Positions 16,079 through 25,109 are shown, counted from the stretch's first letter. The stretch is 64,000 nucleotides of DNA from CAZTHK01 sp964613215 (GCA_964613215.1 CAZTHK010000015.1:47544-111543); one strand, 5' to 3'. Notes: generated from the sequence alone by a model not told the origin. Program-made: numbers and translations.

Positions 16079-18052
16079 CTATGAGCGTTCCGGGCTTTTG
16101 CCCAGTACCTTTATAGCCAGTAACAGAATTATAACCCCGGCAACCAATGATATAAAGGGGGACAGGCCTGCTGCGGTGAGCAGGTAGCCGGCTATCAGGG
16201 AGGTAACGCCTACAGTGAGGGCGTAGGGAAGCTGGGTTCTCACGTGATCCACATGATCTGCGGCTGAAGCCATGGATGACATAATGGTGGTATCGGAAAT
16301 GGGAGAGCAGTGGTCTCCGAACACTGCGCCAGAGAGTATGGCTGCTATGGAGGGGTAAAGTATGCCCTCCATTCCTTCGCCGGTGATACCGGCGTTCCGG
16401 GCGGTTCCGAATACCAGGGGGATAACTATGGGTATCAGGATAGACATGGTACCCCAGGAAGTGCCGGTGGAAAAGGCGATCCCCATGGCCAGCAGAAAGA
16501 TTATCATGGGCAGGAACCCGGGGGAGAGTATACTTGCCAGGTTATGAACCAGGTAACCGGCAGTTTGGAGATCCGAACAGATCTTGCCTATTCCCCAGGC
16601 CAGTACCAGAATTATCATGGCCGGCATCATGGATCTGATACCGTTTATCCAGGAGTTGATGGTCTGGGTGAGGGTGAGCAGTTTCTGCGACAGGGCCAGA
16701 AGGGCAGCGGCGATACAGCCGGAGAATGATCCCCACAGCAGGGCTCTGAATGAATCTGAACTCTTGAGCAGCTGGAAAAATGAGGGCGATGAAATCCCCT
16801 CCTCCATCAGAGCTAACCGGCCTGTTTGAATCAGACCGATAAAGGTCACAGCTATAACCACACAGATTGGAATTACCCCGTTGATCGCCCTGGCTTCAGC
16901 TCCCTCCGCCTTCATGATATTCTCCGAATCAACATTGGAGAGTGGCTGGGCGGTACGGCTGCTTAATCTTCCGGTTAGCCGGGCTCTGCGCTCAGCTTTC
17001 AGCATGCTGGAGTAATCCCTCCCCGAAAGGATAATGAACAGGACGAATAGAAGGGCCAGGATGGGATAGAAGCTGTAGGGGATGGATGAGACAAATGTGG
17101 CCAGAGGGTTTCTATCCACCCCCATGGAGATATAGGACTGGTTGATCAGAGATATCTCGAAACCGATCCAGCTGGTGATTACCGCCAGGGAGGTAATAGG
17201 GGCTGCTGTTGAATCCACGATGTAAGAGAGTTTCTCCCTGGAAATCCGGAGCCTGTCGGTCAGCGGGCGGGTGGAGTTGCCTACCACCAGGGTGTTGGTG
17301 TAGTCGTCGAAGAATATGATGATGCCCATAAGCCATACCGCCAACTGTCCCCGTCTGGCAGTGGTGGCCAGGCGGGATAGCCTGTCCACCACTCCCTGCA
17401 TTCCTCCCATCCGGGATGTGATTCCCACCATTCCTCCCAGCAGGAGAGTGAATATAATGATGGATACATGATCTGTTCCCGCTTCGGTACCCGCCAGCGA
17501 GTCTATCACGTAGGTGTCCACTATCCGGAGGAGGGATTGAAGGGGGCTGAATCCGGTCAGGAAGAATGAACCCAGCCATATCCCGGATAAAAGGGCCAGC
17601 ACTACCTGCCTGAAGATGAGGGCGAAAACGATTGCTAACAGGGGGGGTAGAATGGAGAGGAAACCGTCAATGGCAAGGATTCCTGCTGTGTGGCGGGTAT
17701 TCTGATGGATCAGGATGAGATCGTGTTCTCCCCCCTTCCGGACGGAGAGGGTGCTCTTTCTGGTGATCAGCTCCGAGGCTGTGCCTTCAAATACAGTCCT
17801 TCCGTCCAGGAGCAGAGTAATTGAATCGCCGGCAGGGAGATTCTCCGGGTTGATCAAACCGGCGGTTTTATAATCGAATGGCACACTTTTAAGTACCGTC
17901 TCACGCTTCCCATCCTCCCCGCAGGCAAAACCGGGAACCAGCAATACATAACTTGCTGTCAGGCAGGCAATTAATATCCTGGCAATAATGGTCAAAGCCC
18001 GCAACTCTCCTTCATTCTCCGGCGCTGGTCTCACCCAGGATGTGGTTTCCAT
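16079..18052 (-). CDS. NhaC-family Na+/H+ antiporter with N-terminal secreted extension
   Basis: Membrane antiporter of the NhaC/ion transporter superfamily: repeated amphipathic helices, the FFDDYTNTLVVGNSTRPLTD and FSTGTSWGTMSILIPIV motifs, and the GDHCSPISDTTIMSS segment characteristic of the family. About 12 TMs. Before the first antiporter helix (about residue 130) is an unusual region: a signal-like helix (ILIACLTASYVLLVPG) and about 80 soluble residues. The ATG at 18052 has no ribosome site; a TTG at 17995 (codon 20) has GGAG 11 bp upstream and would start directly at the signal-like helix, so the true start may be there. Convergent with the tandem membrane genes. Confidence 0.85.
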   Translation of the reverse strand: METTSWVRPAPENEGELRALTIIARILIACLTASYVLLVPGFACGEDGKRETVLKSVPFDYKTAGLINPENLPAGDSITLLLDGRTVFEGTASELITRKSTLSVRKGGEHDLILIHQNTRHTAGILAIDGFLSILPPLLAIVFALIFRQVVLALLSGIWLGSFFLTGFSPLQSLLRIVDTYVIDSLAGTEAGTDHVSIIIFTLLLGGMVGITSRMGGMQGVVDRLSRLATTARRGQLAVWLMGIIIFFDDYTNTLVVGNSTRPLTDRLRISREKLSYIVDSTAAPITSLAVITSWIGFEISLINQSYISMGVDRNPLATFVSSIPYSFYPILALLFVLFIILSGRDYSSMLKAERRARLTGRLSSRTAQPLSNVDSENIMKAEGAEARAINGVIPICVVIAVTFIGLIQTGRLALMEEGISSPSFFQLLKSSDSFRALLWGSFSGCIAAALLALSQKLLTLTQTINSWINGIRSMMPAMIILVLAWGIGKICSDLQTAGYLVHNLASILSPGFLPMIIFLLAMGIAFSTGTSWGTMSILIPIVIPLVFGTARNAGITGEGMEGILYPSIAAILSGAVFGDHCSPISDTTIMSSMASAADHVDHVRTQLPYALTVGVTSLIAGYLLTAAGLSPFISLVAGVIILLLAIKVLGKSPERS

Positions 18053-18098
18053 ACCGGCTTTTACAGACCCCGGTCTATCATCCTGGTGTCTGCCCTAC

Positions 18099-19100
18099 TC
18101 ATGGAATGGTCTCTATGGAGACATCCAGATCCCGGTCCATCATTTCAGCGGCCGCCCTGATATGATCCCATGGTGAAGTCTTGTTGTGTTCCTTGAATAT
18201 ATCCTCTATGCCCGTTTTCTCGCGGATGATTTCCACAGAGGCAATATCCACCGACAGCATGTCCGCTCCACATACGAAGCCCTGGTCTTCCACCACTACC
18301 GGCCCCGAATCGGCCACACAGTCGCACAGGCGGGTGATTCCCCTCAGTACATTCACTGCGTAGAACTTTTCATATCGCTGGTGTGCAGTGACTGCCGCTT
18401 CCGAGAGCAGCTCCCCGAATGTGGCCACCCTGGCCTCGATGCAACCGGAGGGACAGGTCAGTACGCAGTTGCTGCATCCGCAGCACCAGCTCTGGTCGAA
18501 GGCGGGACCATGGTCATTCAGGCGGATATTATCGGTGGGACAGGATTCTACGCATTCCCCGCATTGTTCACACTGGCCGGTGAAGTTGGGATGTCCTCCT
18601 GAATGTATTGCTCCCTTGGTTTCTTTGGCCATACATCCCATTCCGATATTCTTTATGGCTCCACCTATGCCGCTGGCCATATGTCCCTTGAAGTGGGTCA
18701 GCAGGAAAACTCCGTCGGCCTCCAGGGGAGTGGAAGCAAGTTTGTAATCCATCAGCTCCCCCTCCACTGTAACGCTGTTATCGGATATCACGATATCCGC
18801 TCCCACCTTCTTACTGGTATAGCCGTTCCCGGCCGCACTCCTGATATATCCCTCTACCGAACCTCTGGGACTGCGGTAGGTCACCGGGCTGTCGAAGATA
18901 AAAGGCCGGCAGTCCATTTCCTTCAGTACCGAAATCACCCGGGCGGTGAATTCCGGTTTGAGGTAGTGGACATTCCCCGGTTCACCCATATGAAGCTTGA
19001 TGGCCACCCGGTCGCCCGGCTGGAATATCTTCTTTAACTCCCTGCTCAGGAAGCTGAACAGAGAATCGTCGTTATCTATAAAAATAGCACTGTGTTTCAT
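18099..19100 (-). CDS. DUF362 protein with two 4Fe-4S clusters
   Basis: An N- and C-terminal DUF362 fold (KLHMGEPGNVHYL, FDSPVTYRSPRGS, THFKGHMASGIGGAIKNIGMGC) is interrupted by a bacterial ferredoxin module with CEQCGECVESCP and CCGCSNCVLTCP, enough cysteines for two 4Fe-4S clusters. DUF362 proteins of this kind are widespread in anaerobes and candidate phyla; biochemical role unproven, redox function inferred. Ribosome site GAGGG at good spacing. It lies 46 bp upstream of the antiporter gene on the same strand, so they may be co-transcribed. Confidence 0.88.
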   Translation of the reverse strand: MKHSAIFIDNDDSLFSFLSRELKKIFQPGDRVAIKLHMGEPGNVHYLKPEFTARVISVLKEMDCRPFIFDSPVTYRSPRGSVEGYIRSAAGNGYTSKKVGADIVISDNSVTVEGELMDYKLASTPLEADGVFLLTHFKGHMASGIGGAIKNIGMGCMAKETKGAIHSGGHPNFTGQCEQCGECVESCPTDNIRLNDHGPAFDQSWCCGCSNCVLTCPSGCIEARVATFGELLSEAAVTAHQRYEKFYAVNVLRGITRLCDCVADSGPVVVEDQGFVCGADMLSVDIASVEIIREKTGIEDIFKEHNKTSPWDHIRAAAEMMDRDLDVSIETIP

Positions 19101-19289
19101 TTTATCCCTCTTTTATATCTGTGCTGACTGAAACTTCAACCGCCCGGCTGGAGATTTTCTGAAGAATTCCCTCCGTGCCGGCTCCGGGGTAACGACTTCT
19201 CATAGATGGATAACTATATCAGCAGGTGGCTGCCTCTGTCAATGAAGCCCCGGATAGTAATTCCATCCATTTTATTATAGAGGAATTCG

Positions 19290-19317
19290 TTGAGTAATTG
19301 GGTTTATATGGTATTAT
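19290..19317 (+). promoter_or_regulatory. Predicted sigma-70 promoter of mutM
   Basis: TTGAGT (19290-19295) and TATTAT (19312-19317) are spaced by 16 bp, 67 bp upstream of the mutM start. Consensus match only. Confidence 0.5.
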
Positions 19318-19383
19318 AAGGGCGGAAAACTCGAGTGGCCTGATAATATTCTCAAGGGATGGAGCTAAGGAGGATGATCGGTT

Positions 19384-20172
19384 ATGCCCGAGCTACCCGA
19401 TGTTGAGGTATTCAGACAGTATTTTAACAGAACATCGCTTAACAGGAAGATTAAATCGGTGGATGTAGAGGACAGCAAGATTCTGCGCGGTATATCCAGG
19501 AAAAGACTGTCCAGGGAACTCATTGGCTCTGAGTTCCGGTCATCCCAAAGGCGTGGCAAGTACATGTTTGCCGGGATCAAGAACGGGAAATGGCTGATGA
19601 TGCACTTCGGGATGACCGGATTTCTCAAATATTTCAAGAACGAGGACAGTGCTCCGGAGCATCCCAGGGTATTTTTCAGCTTCACCAACGGCTACCGGCT
19701 GGCCTACGATTCCCAGAGAAAACTGGGCAGAATAAAATTGATCGAGAGTATGGAAGATTTTGTCCGGAAGAACGAACTGGGGGTGGATGCCCTGGATCCG
19801 GAACTCGATTATCAGCTTTTCAGAGATATTGTTTCGAAGAGGAGGGGAATGGCTAAGACCCTGCTGATGAATCAGAGTGTTATATCGGGAATAGGAAATA
19901 TCTATTCGGATGAGATACTGTTTCAGTCCGGAATTAATCCCAAACAGGAGATAAACGGACTCTCCGGCAGGAAGATAAAGAAGCTTTATGTTTCCATGAA
20001 GAAGGTGCTTAACACAGCCATAGAAAGAAGAGTTGATACGGGAAACTTTCCCGGAAGTTTCCTGATACCTCACCGTAAGGAGGGAGATAAGTGTCCCCGC
20101 TGCGGTGGAAGGGTAAAGAAGATAAAGGTGAACAACCGCGGAACCTACCTCTGCCCCCGGTGTCAGAGGTAG
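19384..20172 (+). CDS. mutM: Formamidopyrimidine-DNA glycosylase family (MutM/Fpg or Nei-type)
   Basis: Base-excision repair glycosylase/AP lyase for oxidised purines. The mature N-terminus after Met is PELPDVE (family PELPEVE), giving catalytic Pro and Glu. The H2TH region contains SGIGNIYSDEILF, and the C-terminal zinc finger reads CPRC-16-CPRC. At 262 residues it is a little short for Fpg. The loop distinguishing Fpg from Nei cannot be resolved by eye, so substrate preference (8-oxoG versus pyrimidines) is open. AAGGAGG lies 10 bp upstream of the ATG. Confidence 0.92.
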   Translation: MPELPDVEVFRQYFNRTSLNRKIKSVDVEDSKILRGISRKRLSRELIGSEFRSSQRRGKYMFAGIKNGKWLMMHFGMTGFLKYFKNEDSAPEHPRVFFSFTNGYRLAYDSQRKLGRIKLIESMEDFVRKNELGVDALDPELDYQLFRDIVSKRRGMAKTLLMNQSVISGIGNIYSDEILFQSGINPKQEINGLSGRKIKKLYVSMKKVLNTAIERRVDTGNFPGSFLIPHRKEGDKCPRCGGRVKKIKVNNRGTYLCPRCQR

Positions 20173-20379
20173 ATGGCTGTTGCGTTTTATAAATCTTTCC
20201 GGTAAATGCCCGCCGGAGTTATCATATTGATATTTTAAAAAATGCGGACACGGATCGATTCCATCCGGGAGATCTTCCGTTCACCGGGCATCCTGCCATC
20301 AACAAACCCGGAAGTCTGCTGGCCTGCATTAAATTGTACATTTTATTTTACCCCCCTGTATTGGTCTCTTAATCGATAA

Positions 20380-20615
20380 TTAATATTATCCCTGCAGACG
20401 GTGATATGCACCCTGATCTTCTGCGGTCACGGGCTGGGTCTGTTCGGAAGGGTGGAGAGGGTTTGGCGCCCCCTCTTCATAATCTCCATATGGATAATCC
20501 AGCTGATCCGGTTCCCCCTGTGGCTGGAGCGCTTTCGTTTCGGTCCGGCCGAATGGCCGGGAGGTTGCTTGCCTGCAGGAAGAAGCAGCTCATGAAAATA
20601 GCCGGAAGAAATTGA
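20380..20615 (+). pseudogene. Relic of a DUF418 membrane protein, C-terminal end only
   Basis: From about 20386 one frame reads SLQTVICTLIFCGHGLGLFG, then a hydrophobic helix, then PLWLERFRFGPAEW, which matches the C-terminal end of DUF418 family proteins (GLGLYG ... PLWLxxFRFGPLEW). After FGPAEW the expected continuation is found in another frame (GRLLACRKKQ ... to a TGA at 20613-20615), implying a frameshift near 20560. An in-frame TAA at 20377-20379 closes the frame upstream and nothing DUF418-like precedes it. So a gene has been truncated and frameshifted. It lies in the 920-bp gap after mutM. Confidence 0.55.
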
Positions 20616-20751
20616 GAGAATTCGCTTGGTCAAGGACCGGTAAAATTAAACTGGAATCCCGATTCTGTATAAGCCCGGGATTTTATGGAACACACCCCGC
20701 AAAAATTATAATTGGTATCATATATGTGTCGATAGCAGGTTGGATGCACCT

Positions 20752-20871
20752 AATAACCAGCAGGGCAGAGTTCCCGGGGCTTGCCCGTGGGTGGATGTGA
20801 ACTCCGCCCTGAGGGGCGGCGGGCGAAGCTGATATTTTGATTAAGTGCCATGGGTTTGCCCATGGTTATCT
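20752..20871 (+). repeat. Hairpin-rich dispersed repeat, copy A
   Basis: A 120-bp element aligning along its whole length with 63523-63640 (clearly most bases identical by eye) and, more loosely, with 27384-27502. It contains three inverted repeats: a CCCGGGGC/GCCCGTGGG-type hairpin, a CCGCCCTGAGGGGCGG hairpin, and CCATGGGTTTGCCCATGG near its end, finishing GGTTATCT. No ORF. The structure resembles REP/REPIN-like or miniature IS200/605-type elements. Confidence 0.7.
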
Positions 20872-21095
20872 GCCCCGCCAGGGCCTGTTCCGCCGCCGGG
20901 ACTGATTTTTACTCCGGTGTCCCGGAATGCTGACTTAAATCCAGTTCCGGCACCGGAACTGATATCATGTTAACCGGGGCCCTGCTATTTCTCATTTGGG
21001 TTACTTTGCCGCTATTGAAAATATTCGCAGTAAAAGATGCCGGCAGCTGTTTCAACGCTGAAACTGATGTTTTGTTGATCAGTTGGGATATTGAA

Positions 21096-21605
21096 TTATT
21101 CCTCCAGGATGAATCTCCAGGCACAGTAATATTCATCCGGATGCTCATCGGGAGGACAGCAGATGCATTCAGTCCGGATAAGCGGATCTATGGTGCCGGC
21201 GAAGGTGGAGTATTCCACTATGCCCACCGATTTGCAGGGGAAGTCATCCAGCCCCTTGCGCTTGCGGGCCGCCTGCACTCTGCAGTCATTCATCCTGAAT
21301 ATAAAGCTGTTTTCAGTCTCTTCGACTATCTCCTGCACATTCAGTAGCGCATAGAGCCTGTGTTGAAGTGCCCTTTTAAGGCCGTCCAGGCCGGGTTGGG
21401 GAGGCAGGCCCAGCCGCCTGATGATCCGCTTTGCCTCCAGGGGGGAGAATTTCTCCCATGCAGCCCTGTCGTGTTCTATGGCTTCTCGGATGCCCCGCTT
21501 TCGCTCCACAGACTGGAACCACAGACCGTCATGGGCCAGCCAGAGTTTAGCAGCGTCGATGAGCCAGCTCTTGAGCTCTTCCTCTGATAGTGAGTTGATA
21601 TCCAT
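21096..21605 (-). CDS. DUF6125-type cytosolic protein with conserved cysteines
   Basis: 169 residues, no signal or TM. The second half has FRMNDCRVQAARKRKGL, DDFPCKSVGIVEYS and TECICCPPDEHPDEYYC, a Cys-rich pattern I associate with the DUF6125 family common in anaerobes; the spaced cysteines might bind a metal or Fe-S centre. N-terminal half is helical. Ribosome site AAAGGA. No partner gene is evident; it is transcribed divergently from the structured RNA and yifB. Family assignment from memory of the motif. Confidence 0.65.
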   Translation of the reverse strand: MDINSLSEEELKSWLIDAAKLWLAHDGLWFQSVERKRGIREAIEHDRAAWEKFSPLEAKRIIRRLGLPPQPGLDGLKRALQHRLYALLNVQEIVEETENSFIFRMNDCRVQAARKRKGLDDFPCKSVGIVEYSTFAGTIDPLIRTECICCPPDEHPDEYYCAWRFILEE

Positions 21606-21696
21606 ACATATTTCCTTTGTTTGAGCTATTTAAGCAATTAGCCAGCCGGGACTGCCAACTGGAATTAACAGGTCTTTAAAGCTATCAGAAAATCGG

Positions 21697-21842
21697 TATA
21701 ATATAAATAAAATATATTTGAAAAACTGCCGGCCTCTGGTAGAATGAATGGGTGTAAGCGCCGGCAGGAGCAGCCGGTGAGGAAAGAGGAATTCGGCCGA
21801 ACAACCAATTATGTCGGGGGGACTGGTGGTCCTCCTTTTTTT
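21697..21842 (+). ncRNA. Candidate structured leader or small RNA upstream of yifB
   Basis: A TATAAT at 21697-21702 starts a roughly 130-nt stretch that ends in a good intrinsic terminator at 21817-21842. Inside are two mutually exclusive stems sharing the same bases: CTGCCGGC (21726-21733) with GCCGGCAG (21760-21767), and CGCCGGC (21759-21765) with GCCGGTG (21773-21779). CCTCT near 21734 can also pair with AGAGG near 21785. Such alternatives plus a terminator before a gene look like an attenuator or riboswitch; a free-standing small RNA is equally possible. It does not match a riboswitch class I know. Confidence 0.45.
21817..21842 (+). terminator. Intrinsic terminator between structured RNA and yifB
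   Basis: Stem GGGGGAC (21817-21823) with GTCCTCC (21829-21835), loop TGGTG, followed by seven T. It lies 89 bp before the yifB ATG, so upstream transcription would be stopped unless an antiterminator forms; GAGGA near 21780 could pair with the TCCTC of the 3' arm. Confidence 0.8.
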
Positions 21843-21930
21843 ATAAACGGCGGGAGTTGAAATAAAAATTACTGGATCCGGTATTTTGTGGTGCATTTTG
21901 TGACAGGCACCATGAGGATGGGAGGTTGTG

Positions 21931-23457
21931 ATGTATGCGGAGATCATGTCCGGTTCGGTGGCGGGAATAGAAGGATTCGGCGTATCGGTGGAGATAGATA
22001 TAACCAGGGGTTTCCCCTCCTTCTCCATGGTGGGTTTGCCCAGTACGGCGGTACGTGAGAGCAGGGAGAGGGTAACTTCTGCAATAAAGAACAGCGGCTA
22101 TAAATACCCCCGCAAGAGAATCACAGTCAACCTGGCCCCGGCCGATGTACCAAAGGGGGGCGCCGCCTTCGATCTGCCCATAGCTGTAGGTCTTCTGGTG
22201 GCCGATGAGCAGCTGAACTGCGGGGTTGGAGGTGACCTGTTGATGATGGGTGAACTTGCTCTGGACGGCCGGCTCAAACCGGTCAGGGGAATGTTGCCGG
22301 TAGTCTGCTACGCCAGGGAGAATAACTTCCGGAGGATAATGATACCTGCGGAGAATGTAAAAGAGGCGTCTGCGGTAAGCGGGATGGATATAATTCCCTG
22401 TGATCACATCCGGGATGCAATCAGGGCGCTGAATGGAGATGACACCGGAGTGGTCCAGGCGGGGGGAATAGAGCTCCGGGAGGCCGGTTTCGATATTGAT
22501 TACTCCGAGGTGGTGGGGCAGGAATCAGCCAAGAGGGCTCTCCAGGTGGCAGCTGCAGGGGGACATCATGTATTGATGGTAGGCCCTCCCGGTTCGGGTA
22601 AGACCATGCTGGCTAGGAGGTTTCCCACTATCCTGCCACCCCTGGATGAAGAGGGGGCGCTGGCCAAGGCCAAGATAATGAGTGTTGTCTCCCGGAAGGA
22701 CGGAGGGGAGCTTGACACGGCCAGGAATTTCAGAGCACCTCATCATTCAGCCAGCTATGCCGGTTTGATCGGCGGGGGCAATCCCCCCTTTCCGGGTGAG
22801 ATAACCCTGGCCCACCAGGGGGTCCTGTTTCTGGATGAGCTTACCGAGTTCAGGCGTAATGTGCTGGAAACCCTGAGGCAGCCTCTGGAGGATGGTCAAA
22901 TAATAATTTCCAGGTCCAGAGCAAACTATTCCTTTCCCGCCAGGTTTCAGCTGGTAGCAGCCATGAATCCCTGTCCCTGCGGTTACTATGGTTCGGACAG
23001 GCGGGTCTGCCGGTGCAGCACCCTGCAGGTCAGAAGATACCTGGGTAAGATTTCCGGCCCCCTGCTGGACCGGATATCCATACACATTTCCATAAAACCT
23101 GTGGCGATCGGTAAACTGGAGGAGGGTTTCCGCAACAACGGGCCTGGTTCGGGGAAACAGCGGGAAAAGGTTATTGCGGCTGCTGATATTCAGAGAAAAA
23201 GATATGCCTCTCTGGAGGGGATAAAGAGAAATTCCGATCTGCCGGTTTCACTATTCGATGATTCGGTCAGAATGAAGCAAGATGCAGATAGCCTGTTGTC
23301 AGCTGCCCAGAGGAAATTGTCCTTCAGCGCCCGCAGCAGGGCCAATATCATCCGGGTGGCCCGCACAGTAGCAGACCTGGAGGGTTCTCCTGAAGTGAAT
23401 CAGTGCCATATCAGCGAGGCTATACAGTACCGGACTCCTCCGATATTCAGCCGGTAG
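21931..23457 (+). CDS. comM: YifB/ComM-family Mg chelatase-like AAA+ ATPase
   Basis: ComM is a hexameric DNA helicase that promotes branch migration in natural transformation; YifB homologues are widespread. N-terminal ChlI-type domain (GVSVEIDITRGFPSFSMVGLP, then ITVNLAPADVPKGG), AAA core with Walker A VGPPGSGKTMLARR, Walker B VLFLDELTEF, and AAMNPCPCGYYG, then a C-terminal Mg-chelatase subunit domain (SARSRANIIRVARTVADL). I start at ATG 21931 because GGGAGG ends five bases earlier; the GTG before it is too close. About 508 residues, full length. It ends 4 bp from the convergent acyl-CoA dehydrogenase stop. Confidence 0.94.
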   Translation: MYAEIMSGSVAGIEGFGVSVEIDITRGFPSFSMVGLPSTAVRESRERVTSAIKNSGYKYPRKRITVNLAPADVPKGGAAFDLPIAVGLLVADEQLNCGVGGDLLMMGELALDGRLKPVRGMLPVVCYARENNFRRIMIPAENVKEASAVSGMDIIPCDHIRDAIRALNGDDTGVVQAGGIELREAGFDIDYSEVVGQESAKRALQVAAAGGHHVLMVGPPGSGKTMLARRFPTILPPLDEEGALAKAKIMSVVSRKDGGELDTARNFRAPHHSASYAGLIGGGNPPFPGEITLAHQGVLFLDELTEFRRNVLETLRQPLEDGQIIISRSRANYSFPARFQLVAAMNPCPCGYYGSDRRVCRCSTLQVRRYLGKISGPLLDRISIHISIKPVAIGKLEEGFRNNGPGSGKQREKVIAAADIQRKRYASLEGIKRNSDLPVSLFDDSVRMKQDADSLLSAAQRKLSFSARSRANIIRVARTVADLEGSPEVNQCHISEAIQYRTPPIFSR

Positions 23458-23461
23458 TGAT

Positions 23462-24613
23462 CTATAAGTTCCGGGCATGGATGATACTGCGTGCTATTAT
23501 CATCCTCTGGATCTCATTGGTTCCCTCGAATATGCGGTTGATTCTGGAGTCGCGGTACATTCTCTCGATGGGAAATTCCTTGATGAATCCATAGCCGCCG
23601 TGGATCTGCATGGCCTTGTCAACTATACGGTCCAGTGCCTCGGAGCAGTACAGCTTTACCATGGAGGATTCCATGGATATCTTCTTGCCCTGATCATACA
23701 TCCAGGCGGTACGGTACAGTATCGATTCCATATTGTATACTTCGGTGGTCATATCGGCCAGCATCCACTGTATCCCCTGGAATTTGGTGATCTGCTTACC
23801 GAACTGTTTCCTCTCCCTGGCATATTCAACACTCAGCTTGAGTGCTTCCCTGGCTGCTCCCAGAGCAGCCGCTCCCAGTCCCAGCCTGCCGGTATCCAGC
23901 ACCTTCATGCCCACTATGATTCCCCGCTGCTTCCTGCCCAGGAGATTCTCCTTGGGCACCTTGACATCTTCGAATATCAGCTCTGCTGTTTCGGAGCCCT
24001 TGATGCCCATCTTCTTCTCTATCTTGCCTACACTGAAGCCGGGGAAGTCCTTCTCCACTATGAATGCCGACATTCTGCCCCTGTTATTGCCGCCGGTTGT
24101 CTTGGCGAAGACTGTAAAGACATCGGCGAAGCTTCCATTGGTTATAAATATCTTCTGTCCGTTGAGAAGGTAGTGATCCTCCTTCTCTTCGGCTACCGTC
24201 TCGGGAGAAAAGGCATCTGACCCGGCGTTAGGTTCGGTGAGAGCGTAAGCCCCTATCTTCTTGCCCTCGGCCAGGGGTACCAGGTATTTTTTCTTCTGTT
24301 CCTCGGTGCCGAACAGGTATATCCCGGAGGCACCGATGCTCTGATGAGCTCCTATGAAGGTTGCGGTGGAAGCGCATCCCCGGCCGATTTCCTCCTGCAT
24401 GATGCAGTATCCCATCTCTCCCATTCCGGCTCCGCCGTATTCGGGTGGAAAGGCAATCCCCAGAAGGCCCAGTTCCGCCATTTTGTCGATAAGTTCCCTG
24501 GGAATTTTCTCCTCTTCATCTATCTGTCCGGCAATCGGTTTGAGCTCGTTATCCACGAACTTTTTTACCATATCTCTCAGCATTTTCTGTTCATCTGTGA
24601 ATGTCCAGTCCAT
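23462..24613 (-). CDS. Acyl-CoA dehydrogenase
   Basis: FAD enzyme that makes the alpha-beta double bond of acyl-CoA. N-terminal helical domain, middle YALTEPNAGSDA and IFITNGSFADVFTVFAKT, C-terminal GTNEIQR with the IFEGTNEIQ motif carrying the usual base region, and IHGGYGF. 383 residues is typical of short/medium-chain or butyryl-CoA dehydrogenases. GGGAGGAAG upstream of the ATG. No electron-transfer flavoprotein or other beta-oxidation genes are adjacent, so chain length is undetermined. Confidence 0.94.
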   Translation of the reverse strand: MDWTFTDEQKMLRDMVKKFVDNELKPIAGQIDEEEKIPRELIDKMAELGLLGIAFPPEYGGAGMGEMGYCIMQEEIGRGCASTATFIGAHQSIGASGIYLFGTEEQKKKYLVPLAEGKKIGAYALTEPNAGSDAFSPETVAEEKEDHYLLNGQKIFITNGSFADVFTVFAKTTGGNNRGRMSAFIVEKDFPGFSVGKIEKKMGIKGSETAELIFEDVKVPKENLLGRKQRGIIVGMKVLDTGRLGLGAAALGAAREALKLSVEYARERKQFGKQITKFQGIQWMLADMTTEVYNMESILYRTAWMYDQGKKISMESSMVKLYCSEALDRIVDKAMQIHGGYGFIKEFPIERMYRDSRINRIFEGTNEIQRMIIARSIIHARNL

Positions 24614-25109
24614 TACTTTTCTTCCTCCCGGGGTTTTGTATTATTATTCAGCCTTGCTCATATGTTTTTTGCTGATTGGGTATCGTTTGTTTTTTCAGTC
24701 AACGGTGTTCTACTTATATCGGGAAATGAAAGAATAAGAACAGGTACCCTCCGCTGTCAAGAGAAATAGGTTCTCCGGAACTGGATTCGAGCAGGTTGGA
24801 TCTTTCGGGGAAGATGCCGGGCACGGATAATATATAATATTGAGGCACCATGCCATATGTGGTATGGTGGGTTAACTGATTGGATTTATGATGATTATTG
24901 ATCCGGTTTAATCAAAAACTCCATCTGGTGTGGTATCAGGATGATGTTGACAGCATCCTGCAGGGCCGGTTTATTTTAAAGGGAGTATGTCAACCAGAAG
25001 GATGTAATTGTTAAGTTATTGTTTAACAATATATTAGCAGAGAGCAAAGCTGTTTGGATAGATTATCCGGGTTAAAAAATCCATGTTGTATTGAGTGGGG
25101 GAGAGCGGA
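24614..25109. other. 496-bp intergenic region with hairpins
   Basis: No credible ORF between divergent acyl-CoA dehydrogenase and nth. Two clean hairpins: CACCATGCCA (24846-24855) with TGGTATGGTG (24860-24869) around a TATG loop, and CAGGATG (24937-24943) with CATCCTG (24954-24960). Neither is followed by a T-tract, so they are not simple terminators. TTGTTAA and TTAACAA flank position 25015-25030. Promoters of both genes must lie here. Confidence 0.5.

Noticed and set aside
21720..21800. Possible SRP (4.5S) RNA, because of AGCAGCC after CCGGCAGG
   Set aside because: The tetraloop and the symmetric loop of domain IV do not fit, and the flanks do not form a single long rod.
23477..24220. 247-codon open frame opposite the acyl-CoA dehydrogenase
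   Set aside because: It mirrors a strongly supported gene, has no family motif, and arises from codon bias of the opposite strand.
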